A stretch of 64,000 bases of DNA from positions 52,552,750 through 52,616,749 of the forward strand of contig NC_087070.1 in NCBI RefSeq assembly GCF_963678635.1, in the 5' to 3' direction. Shown here in pieces: positions 1 to 13,046 of this stretch. This stretch comes from Symsagittifera roscoffensis (lineage: Eukaryota > Xenacoelomorpha > Acoela > Convolutidae). The position numbers and the translations under genes were made by a program. The notes beneath the pieces were generated by a model, which was not told the DNA's origin, searched no databases, and worked only from the letters and a program-made list of their open reading frames with translations. Positions within the stretch are counted from its first letter, which is position 1, and every line of letters starts with the position of its first letter.

Positions 1-1
1 T

Positions 2-2728
2 TCTGTAGAAAATTATTTAAATGCAGTAACAGCAAATTTAATTTTAAATATAGGACCTGAACCAATTAATACGCCACTACATCAAAATTGGATACATCGA
101 CGCACAGCGTTGATACAGACAACCCTAGACGGCGCAGCCCAAAAATGGTTTTCAGTATTGCCCATAGAAATAAAATCAAATTGGAAAAGATTTACACAAG
201 AATTTTCAAAAATGTTTGACTCCGAAAGAAACAAACAATAACAAAGAGTTTTATGTAATGAGATTCGCAGATTACCAAATGAAACCATCAAACAATTAGC
301 AGTACGTATCGAAACACTAGTTCGAAAAGCATATTCATTAAATACACACGACTACAAAAACACAAAAATGACAGAAATCTTAATGATGACCTTAACACCT
401 CAATTAAGGAAAATAGCAATAAAAAAGAGAGCATCCCATCCCTCCTCAATTCGAGAGCCCGATTTAGATTTTCGAAAACTAGTAGACAAACTAGAGCAAG
501 CAGAAATCACAATGAAACTTGAAGAAACAGAAAATCTGAAATTACAATATGTTAACCGAATTGAAACAAATACCACAAATATCAACAATATACAGGAATC
601 AGATACAGACCTCGTTGAAAAAATCACTGAAATACTCAATATTTATGAAAAACACCCAAACTTTAAAGGCAAACCATCTTTTAAAAAATGGTGTAATTAT
701 TGCCGACGATACGGACATAGTATTTCTGAATGTAGACAAAAACAACAGGACAATCAAAACAAACCTCAAAAATATAAGGAACCAAATAAATCATTCTATC
801 AGTACATGAAAAAAGATCAAAATCTACCGAACAAAAATGTATACAGCAACAACAGTTCAGGAAAACCACTTCCGAACAATACCAATTACACGAGAACTCA
901 ATCACCATATAACTCAAGTTATAGAGGAAGATCACCAGAACGAAGAAATACACAAAATTCGTCACAAAATCATTACAATAGACCAAATAGTCGAAATAAT
1001 TACTCCAGATCAAATTCAAACACAACACAATTAGTTTCTAGATCTAATTCCCAATCAAGAAATAATTACTATCCAAACAATCAATCACGAAACTCATCAT
1101 ACAATAGAAATAGAAACTACTCCAATAATCGAAATAGAAGTTATTCAAACAACCGAAACCAGAATTACCCGAACAATCGATCAAGGAATAACTCATATAA
1201 TAGATCAAACTATAACAGACCAAACAATAATTATCAAAACAGATCACGAAATTATTCACAAAATCGACATTCAAGTTATAATAACCGTTATAGAAATTAT
1301 TCCCAATCACCACACAGGAATAATAACCATTATAATAATTCTAACAACCGCCACAGAAGTAGTACACCTAAACATCAAAGAAATATTAATCAAGTACAAT
1401 CAAACCAAGAAACAACATCAGACCCCCCAGGTATTGATGACACAGGAAATAACGAACTACAACTAAATCAAATAAACTGTGAATCATCAGATTCAGAAAG
1501 TGATACAGGAAACACTATCTCCATCAATATGATAGCAGTCGAAAATGACTACGAACCTATTATATATGAACAACCTTTTTCATCACATATATATGAAAAT
1601 CAATTAGAACTCCTTCACAATTATTATATTGAACCCATCCATTCTACACAAACGGCACAAGAAACTAACGAAATCAACAATACAAATCAATCCAATGAAA
1701 ATAATAAAACAAAATGCTTGAATACAAATCACATCTATCAAAATATACAAAAAGAACAACCCACAGAAAAAATTTGGACAATACCATTTCTTTTAGAAAG
1801 TCCAAGAAGCAAAGAATTTCAACCACCAGATCTTGAAATTGATTTTTTAATTGATTCAGGAGCAGAATCAAACATAATAAACATTCCCACATGGAATGAG
1901 ATAAAATCATTACACCCAAAACTAACGCCTCCTGAAACCTCCAGTAAACTAGCAACAGCACAAGGATCAACATTGGTAAACTATGGAAAAATTCAGTTAT
2001 TTCTTCTCCCCACAAGAACAATAGAGCAAAATAAAATTTTAAATAAACCATTTAAACAAATATTTCATATCACTGATATTAAACACAATATCATTGGAAT
2101 ACCATTTATCTCTAAATATATACCAACAATCAATATTTTGAATAGTAAAATACTAATCAAAGATAAATACACAAAAACAAAAGACACATCCCTAACATTT
2201 TTTCAAAGATTAAATAAACAACCACCATTCTTTTCAAAATTTTATCCGATATATAATCAACAAAGAAAATACCTGAAACCACTATCAGGAAACATATATA
2301 ATTTTTCAATAAAACAAGTTCACCAATATGATAAAAAACAAAATAGACAACAACTCTATAGGTCAGATTTTGAATTCAAACCTATCCATAAGTTTTTCAA
2401 AATCACAATCTCATCCATAAAATATTTGAAAAACTCGAATTCAGATATTATTTCTCTACATGTATACAACAATACACCCTATCAAGTAACACTACCTTTA
2501 GGACTTTTAGGCTATTGCGAAACCAACGCTACGATATCACCAGTACACGAAAAAGCATACCGCGTAAATAATATACTCCAATTATTAGATATTTGTCAAT
2601 CCACAATTCTTAATGAAGAATTATCCATAAATAATATAATAAGTAATGAAAAAAGAAATACAGATTATTTCACAAAAACCCCATATTTCAAACCTACATT
2701 CAACATAAATAACTATACAGAGAATTAA
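2..2728 (+). pseudogene. gag: gag-protease part of the polyprotein, copy A (5' incomplete, two nonsense codons)
   Basis: One frame is open from base 2 apart from TAA at 239-241. It shows, in order: a retrotransposon gag capsid-like segment (motif AAQKWF near 140-160), a CCHC zinc knuckle (CNYCRRYGHSISEC, about 690-733), a low-complexity Asn/Arg/Ser/Tyr-rich stretch (about 840-1380), and an aspartic protease with the catalytic triplet in LIDSGAES near 1845-1870. The knuckle and basic low-complexity region suit RNA binding and packaging by the nucleocapsid part. The frame ends at TAA 2726-2728, where copy B has CAA and reads on into RT, so gag, protease and pol were originally one frame with no frameshift between them. 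The true start lies left of the window. Confidence 0.88.
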
Positions 2729-2737
2729 CAGAAATTT

Positions 2738-5700
2738 TTGACAATGTTTAACTTCCAACATTCACAAATAACACAAGACGAATTTGATAAATTAGCCAAA
2801 CAGCTAATAAAATATTCATCAGTCTATGCAACATCTAAATTTGATGTTGGCAAAATCAGTTCATCACTACACCTTCCATTAAAACCTGACGCAGTTTTCA
2901 AAAAACAAAGAGCAAGTAAAGTACCAATTCATTTACACGATAAAGTGAACAGATTACTCGATATTTTAGAACAATACAATATAATCTCACCGGTAAACAA
3001 AGAAGAACAACCAAAAGGTAACACATTTATCAACCCTGTTATCATCCTAGCAAAAGGAGAATCATTAAAAATAGTTCTAGACGCTAGATATCTTAATTCA
3101 CTAATAGACGAATCAAAATGCAATTGGCCTATTGAACCAATACAAGTTATTTTAACAAAAATAAACGGAAAATACTTTACAACCGCAGATATGAATAGTG
3201 CATATAATCAAATGCCACTAGATGAACAATCGCGACGCTTAACACAATTTGTTATTGGAAATCAGCAATATGAATTCAACCGCCTATTCTATGGAATATC
3301 CATAGGACCAGCAGCATTTTCAGCTTTTATGAGCAAAATTTTTCGACCACTAATACTTAAGAAAAACGCAATCACAGATTTAGACGATGTTTTTATGCAA
3401 TCACAGACAAAAGAAGAAATGTTTAATGTTTTAGAACACTATCACAAAATACTTCAGAACGAAAATCTGAAGGCCGCTCCCGACAAGTCACACTTCTTTT
3501 TAACACGAGTTAAATTCTTAGGACATAATATAGAAAGAAAAACAATCACTCCATTAAAATCACGCATTGATGCTATTCAAAAGCTCCAACCACCAACAAA
3601 CAAATAGAAAATCCAAGAATTCCTTGGAATGTTAAATTTTTTTATGCAAATATGTCTATAAAATGCAATTATACCTAAGACCTTTCTATAATATACTTAG
3701 ACAACAAAGTAATTTTGAATGGAACACAGAACATCAAGCACGATTTGAAGAAATTAAAAAACTCTTAACTGAACAAATTTCGAATACAATTCCAGATCCA
3801 AATCAACCATTCTATGCAATGTGCGATGCTTCAAATTTTGGCATCGGCGCAGCATTATTACAATCACACAATGGTACAAACAAAATGAACCTTATATCAG
3901 CAAATTCTCGATTATTCACTCAAGCAGAGCTACGACTCTCAACTCTAATGAGAGAATGTACAGCCATAATATATACACTAACAGAATATGAATTTCTAAT
4001 ACTTGGACCAATCATTTTTCTCTTTACACAAAAATCTAATCCAAATCACCGAGTTTATAGATTTCAATTAATTCTAATGAAATTCCCAAACTTACATATA
4101 GTTTGGACAGCAGGAAAGAATCTTGCATTACCAGACACATTAAGTCGAAATACACCACCTGAATTACTTACACGTAAAACTACAGTTGAAATACCCAAAA
4201 ATATAAAATTTTACCTTGCAGAAAACGAAACATCACCCCGACTAGAATGCAAATATGCAGTAAAAACTGACGTTGAACAATCACAGATAAACAATCTACA
4301 ACACTTCCCACTTTATTTAGATTGCCAAAATAATCACTACGAAGTTGATTTACTTGGAACATCAACTTTCAAACCAATTCCATACTCACAATGGATAAAA
4401 AATAACACCCAACAAAAAAGAGTAAAACAACACTCGCATAAAAAAGACCTTCTTCCATTAATTGAAAAAGAAAATCTAACTGATAAAATAAATTTATCAG
4501 GACCACAAACAAACGATTCAAAATACACAATAAATCAAGTTTTTGACCTCCATGACCCACTTGATACAATTCCTTTATCTAAATTAGAAATTGAAAACAT
4601 TTTTCTCCCCCCAACAGATAAAATTACAATTAATACTTTGAAACAATATCAAAATCTTGACCCAGTAATTAGACAACTAAAATCATGGCACAAATATAAA
4701 ACTAAACCCGTCAAGGCAGATACAACTATTTTAGGAAATAAAACACTCCTCAGATATTTTCGAAAATTTAATAATACAACAATTAACGAAAACACAGACC
4801 TTCTAGAATACCAATTAAACGAATCTACAGTTCCCTGTCTCCCCCTAAGTATGATTCTTATAGCTTTTAATATTTCACATACACAAAACATTAAAGGACA
4901 CTCTGGATCAGAGAAAACATATTCAAATTTCATACAAAACTTTTATTTTCCAAATGCACCAATTTGGATAAAAGTACTATGCAATGATTGTATAGTATGT
5001 CAGCTAAATAAACCTTATCCAAATCAAAAACAAATAGCACAAAAACAAGATTTTAAAGGACAAAGTTTGTACTTTAACCACCGTATTTCATTTGATACAA
5101 AAGGACCAATTTCACCCTCATCCGAAGGAAACTCCCACATTATGGTAATTGTTGACGCGTTTACACATTATGTAGCACTTAACCCAGTACCACATTGTAA
5201 CGCTTATTACGCTTACACAACCCTCTATGAACACTGGATAGCTAAATTCGGACTACCAGAAATTTTAGTTACAGACAACGGTACAAAATTCATAAATAAC
5301 GAAATCATCACATTATGTCATTTATATAACATCAAACACAAACCACGTACATCTCATGCACCTTGGACAAACGGCTTAGTCGAAAGTATGAACCGTTCAC
5401 TACAAGAATATCTTAGATGTATCATCAATGGAAATGACACAAAATACACTGAATGGTCAGCAGATGTAAAACTATTTCCCTTAGCATACAATTCACAAAT
5501 CACGACAACTCTAGGAATGTCACCATATGAAATGGTTTTTAATCAAAAGCCACGCAAACCAATTATGTTTACAGCAAACTCTCATAAAAATGCACAAAGT
5601 TATTGTCAACCGAATAAAGAATCAATTTGTTACAACTTACCTTTACATACACACGATGAAGATCATTTTCATCACCCACAAATTCTTAAATTAGCCTCCG

Positions 5701-6377
5701 GTACACACACCGAATGGATTTTAAACAGAGATAAAAAACACAATGAAATTTACCAAAAAGTAACAAAAAAGTTGTTACAAAGACAAAATATTAATGAACA
5801 AATAAATTCACGCTTTACACCAGCCTCCGATTTAAAAATTGGAACATTTGTTTTAATACCCAATTTTAACACTGAAAAAGGAATCTCTAAAAAATTACAA
5901 CCCCTTCGAAAAGGACCATACCAAATAATTGCCAAACCCACTGATGTCACATATAAAATTACCGACTCAAACAAAAAAGAAATTGTTCAACACCGAAACA
6001 ACCTATTACCTTATTACCCAAAAGAATACGCACTACGCGAACTAACTCAATTATATTCTTTCACAGGTTTAAAAGTTATTCAAAATACCCCACCACATAC
6101 GGAGAATAAAACAAAAGAACAACATGACATTCATCTCGAAAACCAAAATAAAAAATCAACTATAACGAAAAACAATACAAAAAAGCTAGATCAAAATATA
6201 CCTCAAAAAGAAAGAAAAAAAAGAAAATTGACAGAAAAAATAATACCCCAAGAACAAATCGACAAATCAGAACATAGAGAGTCATCACGACTTAGAAATC
6301 AACCACGTAAATATTATAAAACATTCATCCCACAATCTAAAATATTAAAGAAAGTCGAATTTCAAAAACAGCTTTAA
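2738..6377 (+). pseudogene. pol: pol: reverse transcriptase, RNase H, integrase, copy A (broken)
   Basis: RT domain motifs are visible (TADMNSAYNQM near 3185; FNRLFYGISIGPAAF near 3275-3315), then RNase H (DASNFGIGAALL near 3825) and integrase with a zinc-binding N-terminus (CNDCIVC near 4980), the core acidic triad (FDTKGP, TDNGT, GLVE) and a C-terminal GPY-type motif (KGPYQII near 5915). It is inactive by several independent lesions: the RT active site reads DLDD where copy B has YLDD (near 3378); AAG became TAG at 3605-3607; a +1 insertion near 3640 shifts frame; and 36 nt are missing in frame near 4010, including the Asp of the RNase H TDHKP motif. The integrase part (3663-6377) is otherwise open. 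Confidence 0.92.
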
Positions 6378-6952
6378 TTTTATATTTCATAATCTTTGCA
6401 CCTCTGAAATATTTTGAACTTTCATTTTTCAAAATAACATGCTGACAAACAAGCAACGATTCTAGTTCAAAATTAGCCAATAGGATTCATCCAATCCGTC
6501 ACCTTCCAATTAGACGAACGATATTAAACTCCAGGCATATCTATAACTATAACTTTGCGACCTCCAGGTCAAAAATAAGCAAACCATTCCAACTTGACAA
6601 CTAAAATAAATATCACCATAATATCATAACCCTCCCTTATCTAATAAACCAAAGATCAACAATATTTCCCACACTCAGACCTCAAATACCCCCCAAACAA
6701 ATATGTTAAATTAGCCTAAAGTAAAAGAACGACCAATTTAATTAGCCTAAAGTATAAAAATCTCAAAAATACCCCAGATCACTTGACAAATAAAAATAAA
6801 GAAAAAGAAGACCTCCCGATCACCATAAAATTCGCCCCCAACAATTTTTCACAAAACTCAACCCACTTGTCAAAAAACCAATAAATAATCCGACCACACT
6901 TGAAAATTGCCTCAAACAACAAAAAATATTCGATCGAGAAGCCATTTCTTAA
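6378..6952 (+). other. Noncoding spacer between pol and the 3' gene cluster, copy A
   Basis: No coding frame is visible. It holds a direct repeat of TTAGCCTAAAGTA (about 6711 and 6742) that is also present, in the opposite orientation, in copy B near 28945-28990. It may carry signals for a subgenomic or spliced message, but nothing decisive is visible. Confidence 0.5.
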
Positions 6953-7096
6953 ATGCTCTTCTCTCGACCAGTTAACTTAATAATCAACATTTTCATAAAC
7001 TTTTTAACGATATTTAAACTTTTAATCATATTTCTTTTTGATATCTTTGAATGTTTTCTAATAATCTTAATCATTTTTTGCAATATTTTTTTTTAA
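6953..7096 (+). pseudogene. H1, small hydrophobic ORF, copy A (truncated to 47 aa)
   Basis: Begins MLFSRPV and is dominated by Ile, Leu and Phe. In copy B the homologous ORF is 76 aa and ends in an ATGA overlap with H2. Here the frame closes at TAA 7094-7096 within a T run, probably by an indel. A membrane-embedded product is likely from composition. No family is recognised. Confidence 0.55.
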
Positions 7097-7182
7097 ATTT
7101 TCTATTCCATATTTGAACTATACCTCCAGCTTTCAAAAGCTATTGACTATATCCACAGGTACGATTCACAAAACTTATCTAA

Positions 7183-7371
7183 ATGATACGAACCATTTTT
7201 AGTAGAACAGATATTTTTTTACTATTTGTAATTTTTATAACATTTCTATCATCCCTCATCTTGACAATATGCAAATGTATAAAGAAAGCAATCATCACAT
7301 TCGCCCTAGCAACAATCCTCCTAATTCTTTTTCTAGAAGAATACTATAATAAACATAAATTTTTCCACTAA
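7183..7371 (+). CDS. H2, 62-aa two-span hydrophobic protein, copy A
   Basis: A short ORF intact in both copies (28332-28520 in copy B) and nearly identical between them. Two hydrophobic segments, about residues 12-30 and 36-52, are separated by a Cys/Lys patch (CKCIKK), and the tail is charged (EEYYNKHK). This hairpin of two membrane spans with a basic loop is the general shape of viroporins and other small viral membrane proteins; that comparison is inference only. It lies just upstream of ORF-X and env, and its last 35 nt overlap the open frame of ORF-X. Confidence 0.65.
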   Translation: MIRTIFSRTDIFLLFVIFITFLSSLILTICKCIKKAIITFALATILLILFLEEYYNKHKFFH

Positions 7372-8512
7372 AAGAATAAATAAAAAGCCATCAAAAATTG
7401 CTAACCAACAATTACTCAGTCAGTCTTCACCGACATCATCCCAAGATAACCCAACACCATCTTCAAATACCCAAAACCCCCAAACATCCACACGAATTTC
7501 TTTTCAAGATAACCCATATACCTTTGAAAAACGACACGCTCGCTTATCTGAACCGCTAGAACCAGTTCAACGACAAGCACCTTTAAGCGAACCAACAAAT
7601 AACTTATACCCAACACTACCACAAGAATTAAGTAGAATACGAAATCCTAGTCAAAACCAAAATACAGTCGAAATAAGTAGACAAATTATACATCCTCGAC
7701 GAAACAGAAATTTTCAAACTCCCCGAGTTCATTTTGATATACCTCAATCCCCATCACAAAGTACTCCAGAAAACCCCATCGGTATATTACCAGAAACCCC
7801 TACGCTTCTTTCACAACGTAGCACCTCAAGCCTACTCTCAGATTACTTAGGTTCAACACCAACATCTGAACAAATACGTGAAAATCCCTTTAACCCTACA
7901 AACCAAACATCACGACTACCATATTGGACAACACATTCATTCACACAAGGTGAACCAAATTTAATCAATGATCCAATAGATATTTCTACGGATACGACAA
8001 CATCCTCATCACTACCAGAAACATTATCACTACCATCAACACCATCAATCAGTCAGATTTCACCACCGCCTTTTAACCTAAATTTCCCAAATAACCTCGA
8101 CGCTAGATATCGAGAACAATCATCAACAAATATTCCTTTAAGACTAGACTGGAATACATTCACAGCACCTCCACCATTATTTGGACAGCACCCTGAAAGT
8201 AACCGACTCCACAACTGGGCACTAAATAGACTACAATATAGACAAGACATTCACGAAGACATTCGTGATCATAACATCCAAATACTCCAACAAAATAGTC
8301 TACAATTAAAATTTGAAATCACGGTTAAATTAAACAACATTACTCAACATCCCTATCCATTAAACCCACCAAATATAACAGCTCAATCCCTACCACCACC
8401 GTTTATAACAACTGAAGTGATATACAAATACGACAGATATACCAAAAAGACAGTTGGTTACATCACATTTTATAACCCATACTCAGGATTGTCATACACA
8501 TGTATATTCTAA
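7337..8512 (+). CDS. ORF-X, long open frame without any ATG, copy A
   Basis: The frame is open from just after TAG at 7334-7336 to TAA at 8510-8512 (391 codons) and contains no in-frame ATG. The same frame is open and Met-less in copy B (27190-28323), and differences between the copies are mostly synonymous or conservative, so it looks coding. The N-terminal two thirds is rich in Pro, Ser, Thr and Gln; the C-terminal third (RLDWNTFTAPPPLFGQ to the end) looks folded, with Tyr-rich segments near the end. The ATG of env lies inside its last 13 nt. Expression would need splicing onto an upstream ATG exon (candidate acceptor AG near 7418-7423), frameshifting from H2, or a non-AUG start. No family recognised. 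Confidence 0.72.
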   Translation, partial: KNTIININFSTKRINKKPSKIANQQLLSQSSPTSSQDNPTPSSNTQNPQTSTRISFQDNPYTFEKRHARLSEPLEPVQRQAPLSEPTNNLYPTLPQELSRIRNPSQNQNTVEISRQIIHPRRNRNFQTPRVHFDIPQSPSQSTPENPIGILPETPTLLSQRSTSSLLSDYLGSTPTSEQIRENPFNPTNQTSRLPYWTTHSFTQGEPNLINDPIDISTDTTTSSSLPETLSLPSTPSISQISPPPFNLNFPNNLDARYREQSSTNIPLRLDWNTFTAPPPLFGQHPESNRLHNWALNRLQYRQDIHEDIRDHNIQILQQNSLQLKFEITVKLNNITQHPYPLNPPNITAQSLPPPFITTEVIYKYDRYTKKTVGYITFYNPYSGLSYTCIF

Positions 8513-11118
8513 AAATTTTAATTTTTCTCCAACTCCTTTTTCTAATAACCTCAAATGAAAACATAAACCCTTCCCCCCGCACAGGACCCCAAGATTTATT
8601 AGTAACACATTACGATTGTGAAGAAAACGAACAAAAAACATTACACAAATATGCAATAAATCAAGTATCACAATGCGAAACAGAACCACAAGCCATAGAA
8701 ACAACAAATGTAATAGCGACACTTTATTCAAAAGCCCGAGCAACAACAGTTATAGGATATAAATTCACAGCAACATTTTCTGAAAAGAAAGTACATTGTT
8801 CACAAGTCTCAAATGGAAATAAAAACCGACTTGACCACGAATCATTCTACCAGAGTAATATCGAACGACTTTTACATCTCAATCCCGAAGATTGTAAAAA
8901 CGAGTTACTAAGACTCAATATCACAAGAAATAAAAACACAGATAGAAAATTAGTATATTTCCAAGTTTTTTCAGATTCTGTACATCAAGCAGAGCTTGAA
9001 AGATATCAAGGACATATAAAATTAGATGAAAAATACCCATACAACGGCGCACACGGAAGATTAACTTATGATATACACGATAAACACTGGATACCACACA
9101 TTGGTATAAATGACCCATCAAACTGCAAAGCAGACACAAAAAATAAAGGATATCAAGAAATCATGTTTTTCGATTGGAAAATACAACTCGAAAAAATACA
9201 ACTCACACGCGATTTATCTGACAACACCATGATCTATCAAGGAATTAGATTACCTTGTAAAAACGATCAAGGCTATTGTGACCCTACAACACGAACACAA
9301 GCAACAATTGTTTGGTTCCCCGAAGACACATGTACAACATTTCAAGTAGCAAAAATACATGCTCGTTTGATAAAATTTCACGAAAAATATTTTATACAAT
9401 CAATTCCATATGAACAAGTCCATCCATCACGAAGACAAAGCTCAAATTTTAGAAACATACACAATATAGAAAATAAATTGACACGTTTTCAAATATATCA
9501 AGAAACAGAACTTGCATGTAAATACAGAAATCCACTTCACAAAACACAATACTCCGAGATATTAGTTGAATACGAAAAAGGATTCGACATGACCACTGGA
9601 AAAGTAAAAATCGACCCATACGCCACAAGTCACCCCATAAATGAAGGAACATCATATATACCAGTTGATTTTCAAAAAAGTAAAAGTCAACCTGGTGGAC
9701 ATCTAAAGCCCCATAACACTAGAAGCACACGTTTACAAGAACTATCACTAATGAATAGTACATATTTCGGTAACATCCACTATGATATTCACCTAGATAT
9801 GAAATTAGACTACACAATTAGCCGAATTTTTCAAGAAATGTCACTCTCTGAATTAGAAACACTTCACCAGCTATGCGAATTAGAAAGGACACAAATCCTA
9901 CAATCACTTGCACTAGCAGTATTAAAAATACCCTACGCAGGATATTTACTATCAGGAAATAGATCAAATTTTTTAGACTATGAAGGAAACATTTTATGGT
10001 TTTATACCTGTACCAAAAAAGTATCACCACTATATGTTTTTGAAGATAAACGATGCTATAAAAGAATCCCTATCTTTTATAAGAATAAAGTACATTTCGT
10101 TGACACGCTTTCAAGACGAACCTATTTTTGGGATACCGCAGTCCCATGTGGATGAGAAAATAGCCACAATGTAGTTCAACTGAACCCTGATGAAGATAAA
10201 TATTACCTTCTTACCCCATATCCCACATTAATGCAATCACTCAAAAAATTTTCACCTGAAAGCATCAGAGCTATTGCTCGAAACCCAAATATTGACCTAC
10301 AATCAATTGGAATATATTCAAAATCCGATATCCAACATCACATTAGAACACAACAATTCCAAGAATTATTAACACAAATGGACACTATACAAAGACAATC
10401 AATTGACCAAAACTTACGCAAACTTGCCGAAACCGCAGGATTTGCAGATATTTATACACAAGACTATAGCGGATATTTTAAAGACATTAAAGACTATATA
10501 TATCTAAACGGTGAAAAATATAGACCACAAGATATTTCACCTATAAATATTTTTAGCTTTGTTACACTAAAAAATGAAATTCTCGATTTTCTAGGATGGC
10601 CCTACTACATCTTAGAAAAATTAACTATTTTATACGCAATGTTTAATTTTATAGGATTTCTTTTTTCGCTTTTAAAAGGAATCTATAATACATGCGCTAT
10701 ACACACACAAGTAAATAGACAAGCAAGTGTAGCACGCATACTATTTGCAGGATTTTTTGGAATTTTTTCATCATCAATAAACAAAATTCTTTTAGACGCA
10801 CAAATAAAAGAATACAACACAAAAATAGCAACAAGACAGAACACATACGACGAAGAACATAACAATGTAGACATAACGCCTACAGCACCACAGTTACCAC
10901 CCCTACCACATAACCATCCACTATCACTAGTCCCACGAAATTTTCGAAATTTAGCAATAACACATAATCCAAATTTTAGACCAACCATATCACAAAGTCC
11001 CATTCAACATATAATGACACACCATCCACTAGATGAAAATACATATGAACAAATTATAGAACAACCCCATACCACCGCTTTTCAGTCTCAAAATAATAAT
11101 TTTTTTAGCCCACGATGA
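8500..11118 (+). pseudogene. env: env-like glycoprotein, copy A (internal stop)
   Basis: It starts with a hydrophobic signal peptide (MYILKILIFLQLLFLITS), followed by a Cys-containing ectodomain of nearly 700 residues, a transmembrane segment at about residues 707-726 (LTILYAMFNFIGFLFSLL) and a long tail. TGA at 10153-10155 interrupts it where copy B has TCA; both halves are otherwise open in one frame. The stop codon overlaps the ORF-Y start as ATGA. See the intact copy at 24584-27202. Confidence 0.85.
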
Positions 11119-13046
11119 GCCGACAACGTGGATCCCTACACCGCTCAAATTCCCACCCGACCAACCTCAACACTCCAATTACAATAATTCCACTTTTTGC
11201 TTTCCCGCCACCCGATTTCCCAACCAATAATGTAACATCAGGCATGAATTCAGACACTAATTCACATATCTCAGTTTTATACTCCATCTCACAACTCAAT
11301 AACCCAGATATTGAAACCCCTGATGAATTTGCAGACTCCATCCAATAATTTTCAAACCAACTCCCCAGTTTTTTCAAAACCCCCTTTTCAACCAATCCCG
11401 CCAAATAACCCACTCCCATCGATTTCTACACCCTCTTATGCTTCACAAGTCACCCCAACCTACTCTTCATTTCATTCAGACCGATCATCCAATTCTCCAG
11501 ATACTCCCCAAATCTCCCAGGAACTAGATAATTTTATCAACCTACAACAACAACCCTTCCACCTTGAACATTCCACTATAAATCAGATTTCATCCACAAT
11601 AGAATCATCAAACCCACCTACCCCTACACCCTCTTCAGCTTATACCGCATCATTAGCACCATCATCCACATCCACCGAATCATCAAATAGCACTAATAGA
11701 GCTTATCGCACTTTTAAAAGAAAATTCCCGAACCATCCATTTCCAACAAAACCAGGAACAGCCCGTGAATATATTAATCATCCAAATCACACTAACACGA
11801 AAGATTTTTTAGCCATCACCCTACCTTCATTTCCACAGTATACTTTGAACACCCCTAACGACACTAACAACACACGCAGTTTTGTAGATGAACACGTTTT
11901 AATGCCTACACTTCAATGGACATCATATTATCATTTTACTAACCCCCTTTGCCTACCTTTATCTAATACTCACATCGATATAGAAAGACATAAAGATATG
12001 CTATATCGACTCACCACACCATTAAGACACACACAATTTACTTATATAGGATATAAAAAATCACTAAAAACATACACTGCACCCCGAGCTAACGAATTTA
12101 CGCTAGAATATTACGATCATAATATCATCCGATCTAACCAAGACCAATTTTTAGATGACGACCGCTTCGCTAACCCACAACTAACAGAAAAATTTTTCAT
12201 CAAAACACCATATGTATTTACACTCAATATATTTGATCGAAAATTTGAATACATCATCTCTGAAGCACTAACTGACATGCAAGCTTATGAAAGTTTTAAA
12301 GAAAAATTTCAATTATTTTCACTAACCTTCCACTTCCTTGCACCACATGAACGCGATTTGCACTGCTCACACGACATTATGTTACGCACTAAACAAACCC
12401 ACACATATACATATTATCGCTTCATACAAAATCATTTTGATCTACACACTCCATCAAGACAACCACAACACCGTTTTCAATTTATTAACTCTAAGTACAC
12501 TTCACCATTTTTTCTTAACTTCACATATTGCATCAAAGATACTAACCTTCACGGTATTCTTCGCAATTATGATCCCATAACCCAAATGTATATTTTTTGT
12601 CCCATCACAAAGACCTTCAACGCAGAAGAATCCAGACCCTTCCTTATCCCACATGAATTTGTTCAACCTATAGAAATCCCCATATTAGAATTCATCCACA
12701 ACACTAAATATAACCACAAATTATATAATCTCATCCAAAACACACCTTATGATTTTGCAGTTGGCACTGAAGAACTAAAAACCATTAAAGCACTTCAATT
12801 GCTTTGGCCACTGCTTCAAACTAAAAACATCATTCGCATACTAGCAAAGTTACTAACAAATTCCGACATAATCCACGACATCTTCCCCCACGGTTTGTTT
12901 CCCCGACGACTAACAGGTAAGTATAAATTCTCATATTCTTAACTAATAGTTTTAAAATAAAACACTAACCATTCTTTATCCATGTTTTATTTAGATTTTT
13001 AGTCTTCATCTCACGATCATCTGCAAAATACACAAAAGAAAAATAA
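11115..13046 (+). pseudogene. ORF-Y, accessory ORF downstream of env, spliced, copy A (one frameshift)
   Basis: Starts MSRQRGSLHRSNSHP at the ATGA overlap with env. The first roughly 190 residues are Pro/Ser/Thr-rich; the remainder (from KRKFPNHPFP) is a mixed, apparently folded region. An 11-nt deletion near 11337 relative to copy B breaks the frame; from there one frame is open to 12916. A strong donor (ACAG|GTAAGT) at 12917 and an acceptor ending at 13002 would remove 86 nt and add 14 codons ending at TAA 13044-13046. Copy B has the same donor, acceptor, tail and stop. No family recognised. Ordinary gypsy-type elements are not known to me to carry a gene of this size after env. Confidence 0.7.
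12917..13002 (+). other. Predicted 86-nt intron in ORF-Y, copy A
   Basis: Donor GTAAGTAT, acceptor TTTTTAG. The intron is phase 1 and the joined codon is GTC. Using the earlier AG at 12993-12994 would give an immediate stop. The equivalent in copy B is 22694-22780 (87 nt), and the short C-terminal exon is conserved in frame there. Confidence 0.65.

Noticed and set aside
3580-3620. A deletion in pol of copy A at the position of the 3605 stop
   Set aside because: Realignment with copy B shows equal length; it is an AAG-to-TAG substitution, and the frame change comes from a one-base insertion near 3640.
10683-11003. Antisense open frames within element genes (for example 10683-11003 minus and 24699-25019 plus)
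   Set aside because: They mirror the A-rich coding strand of env and have no independent support.
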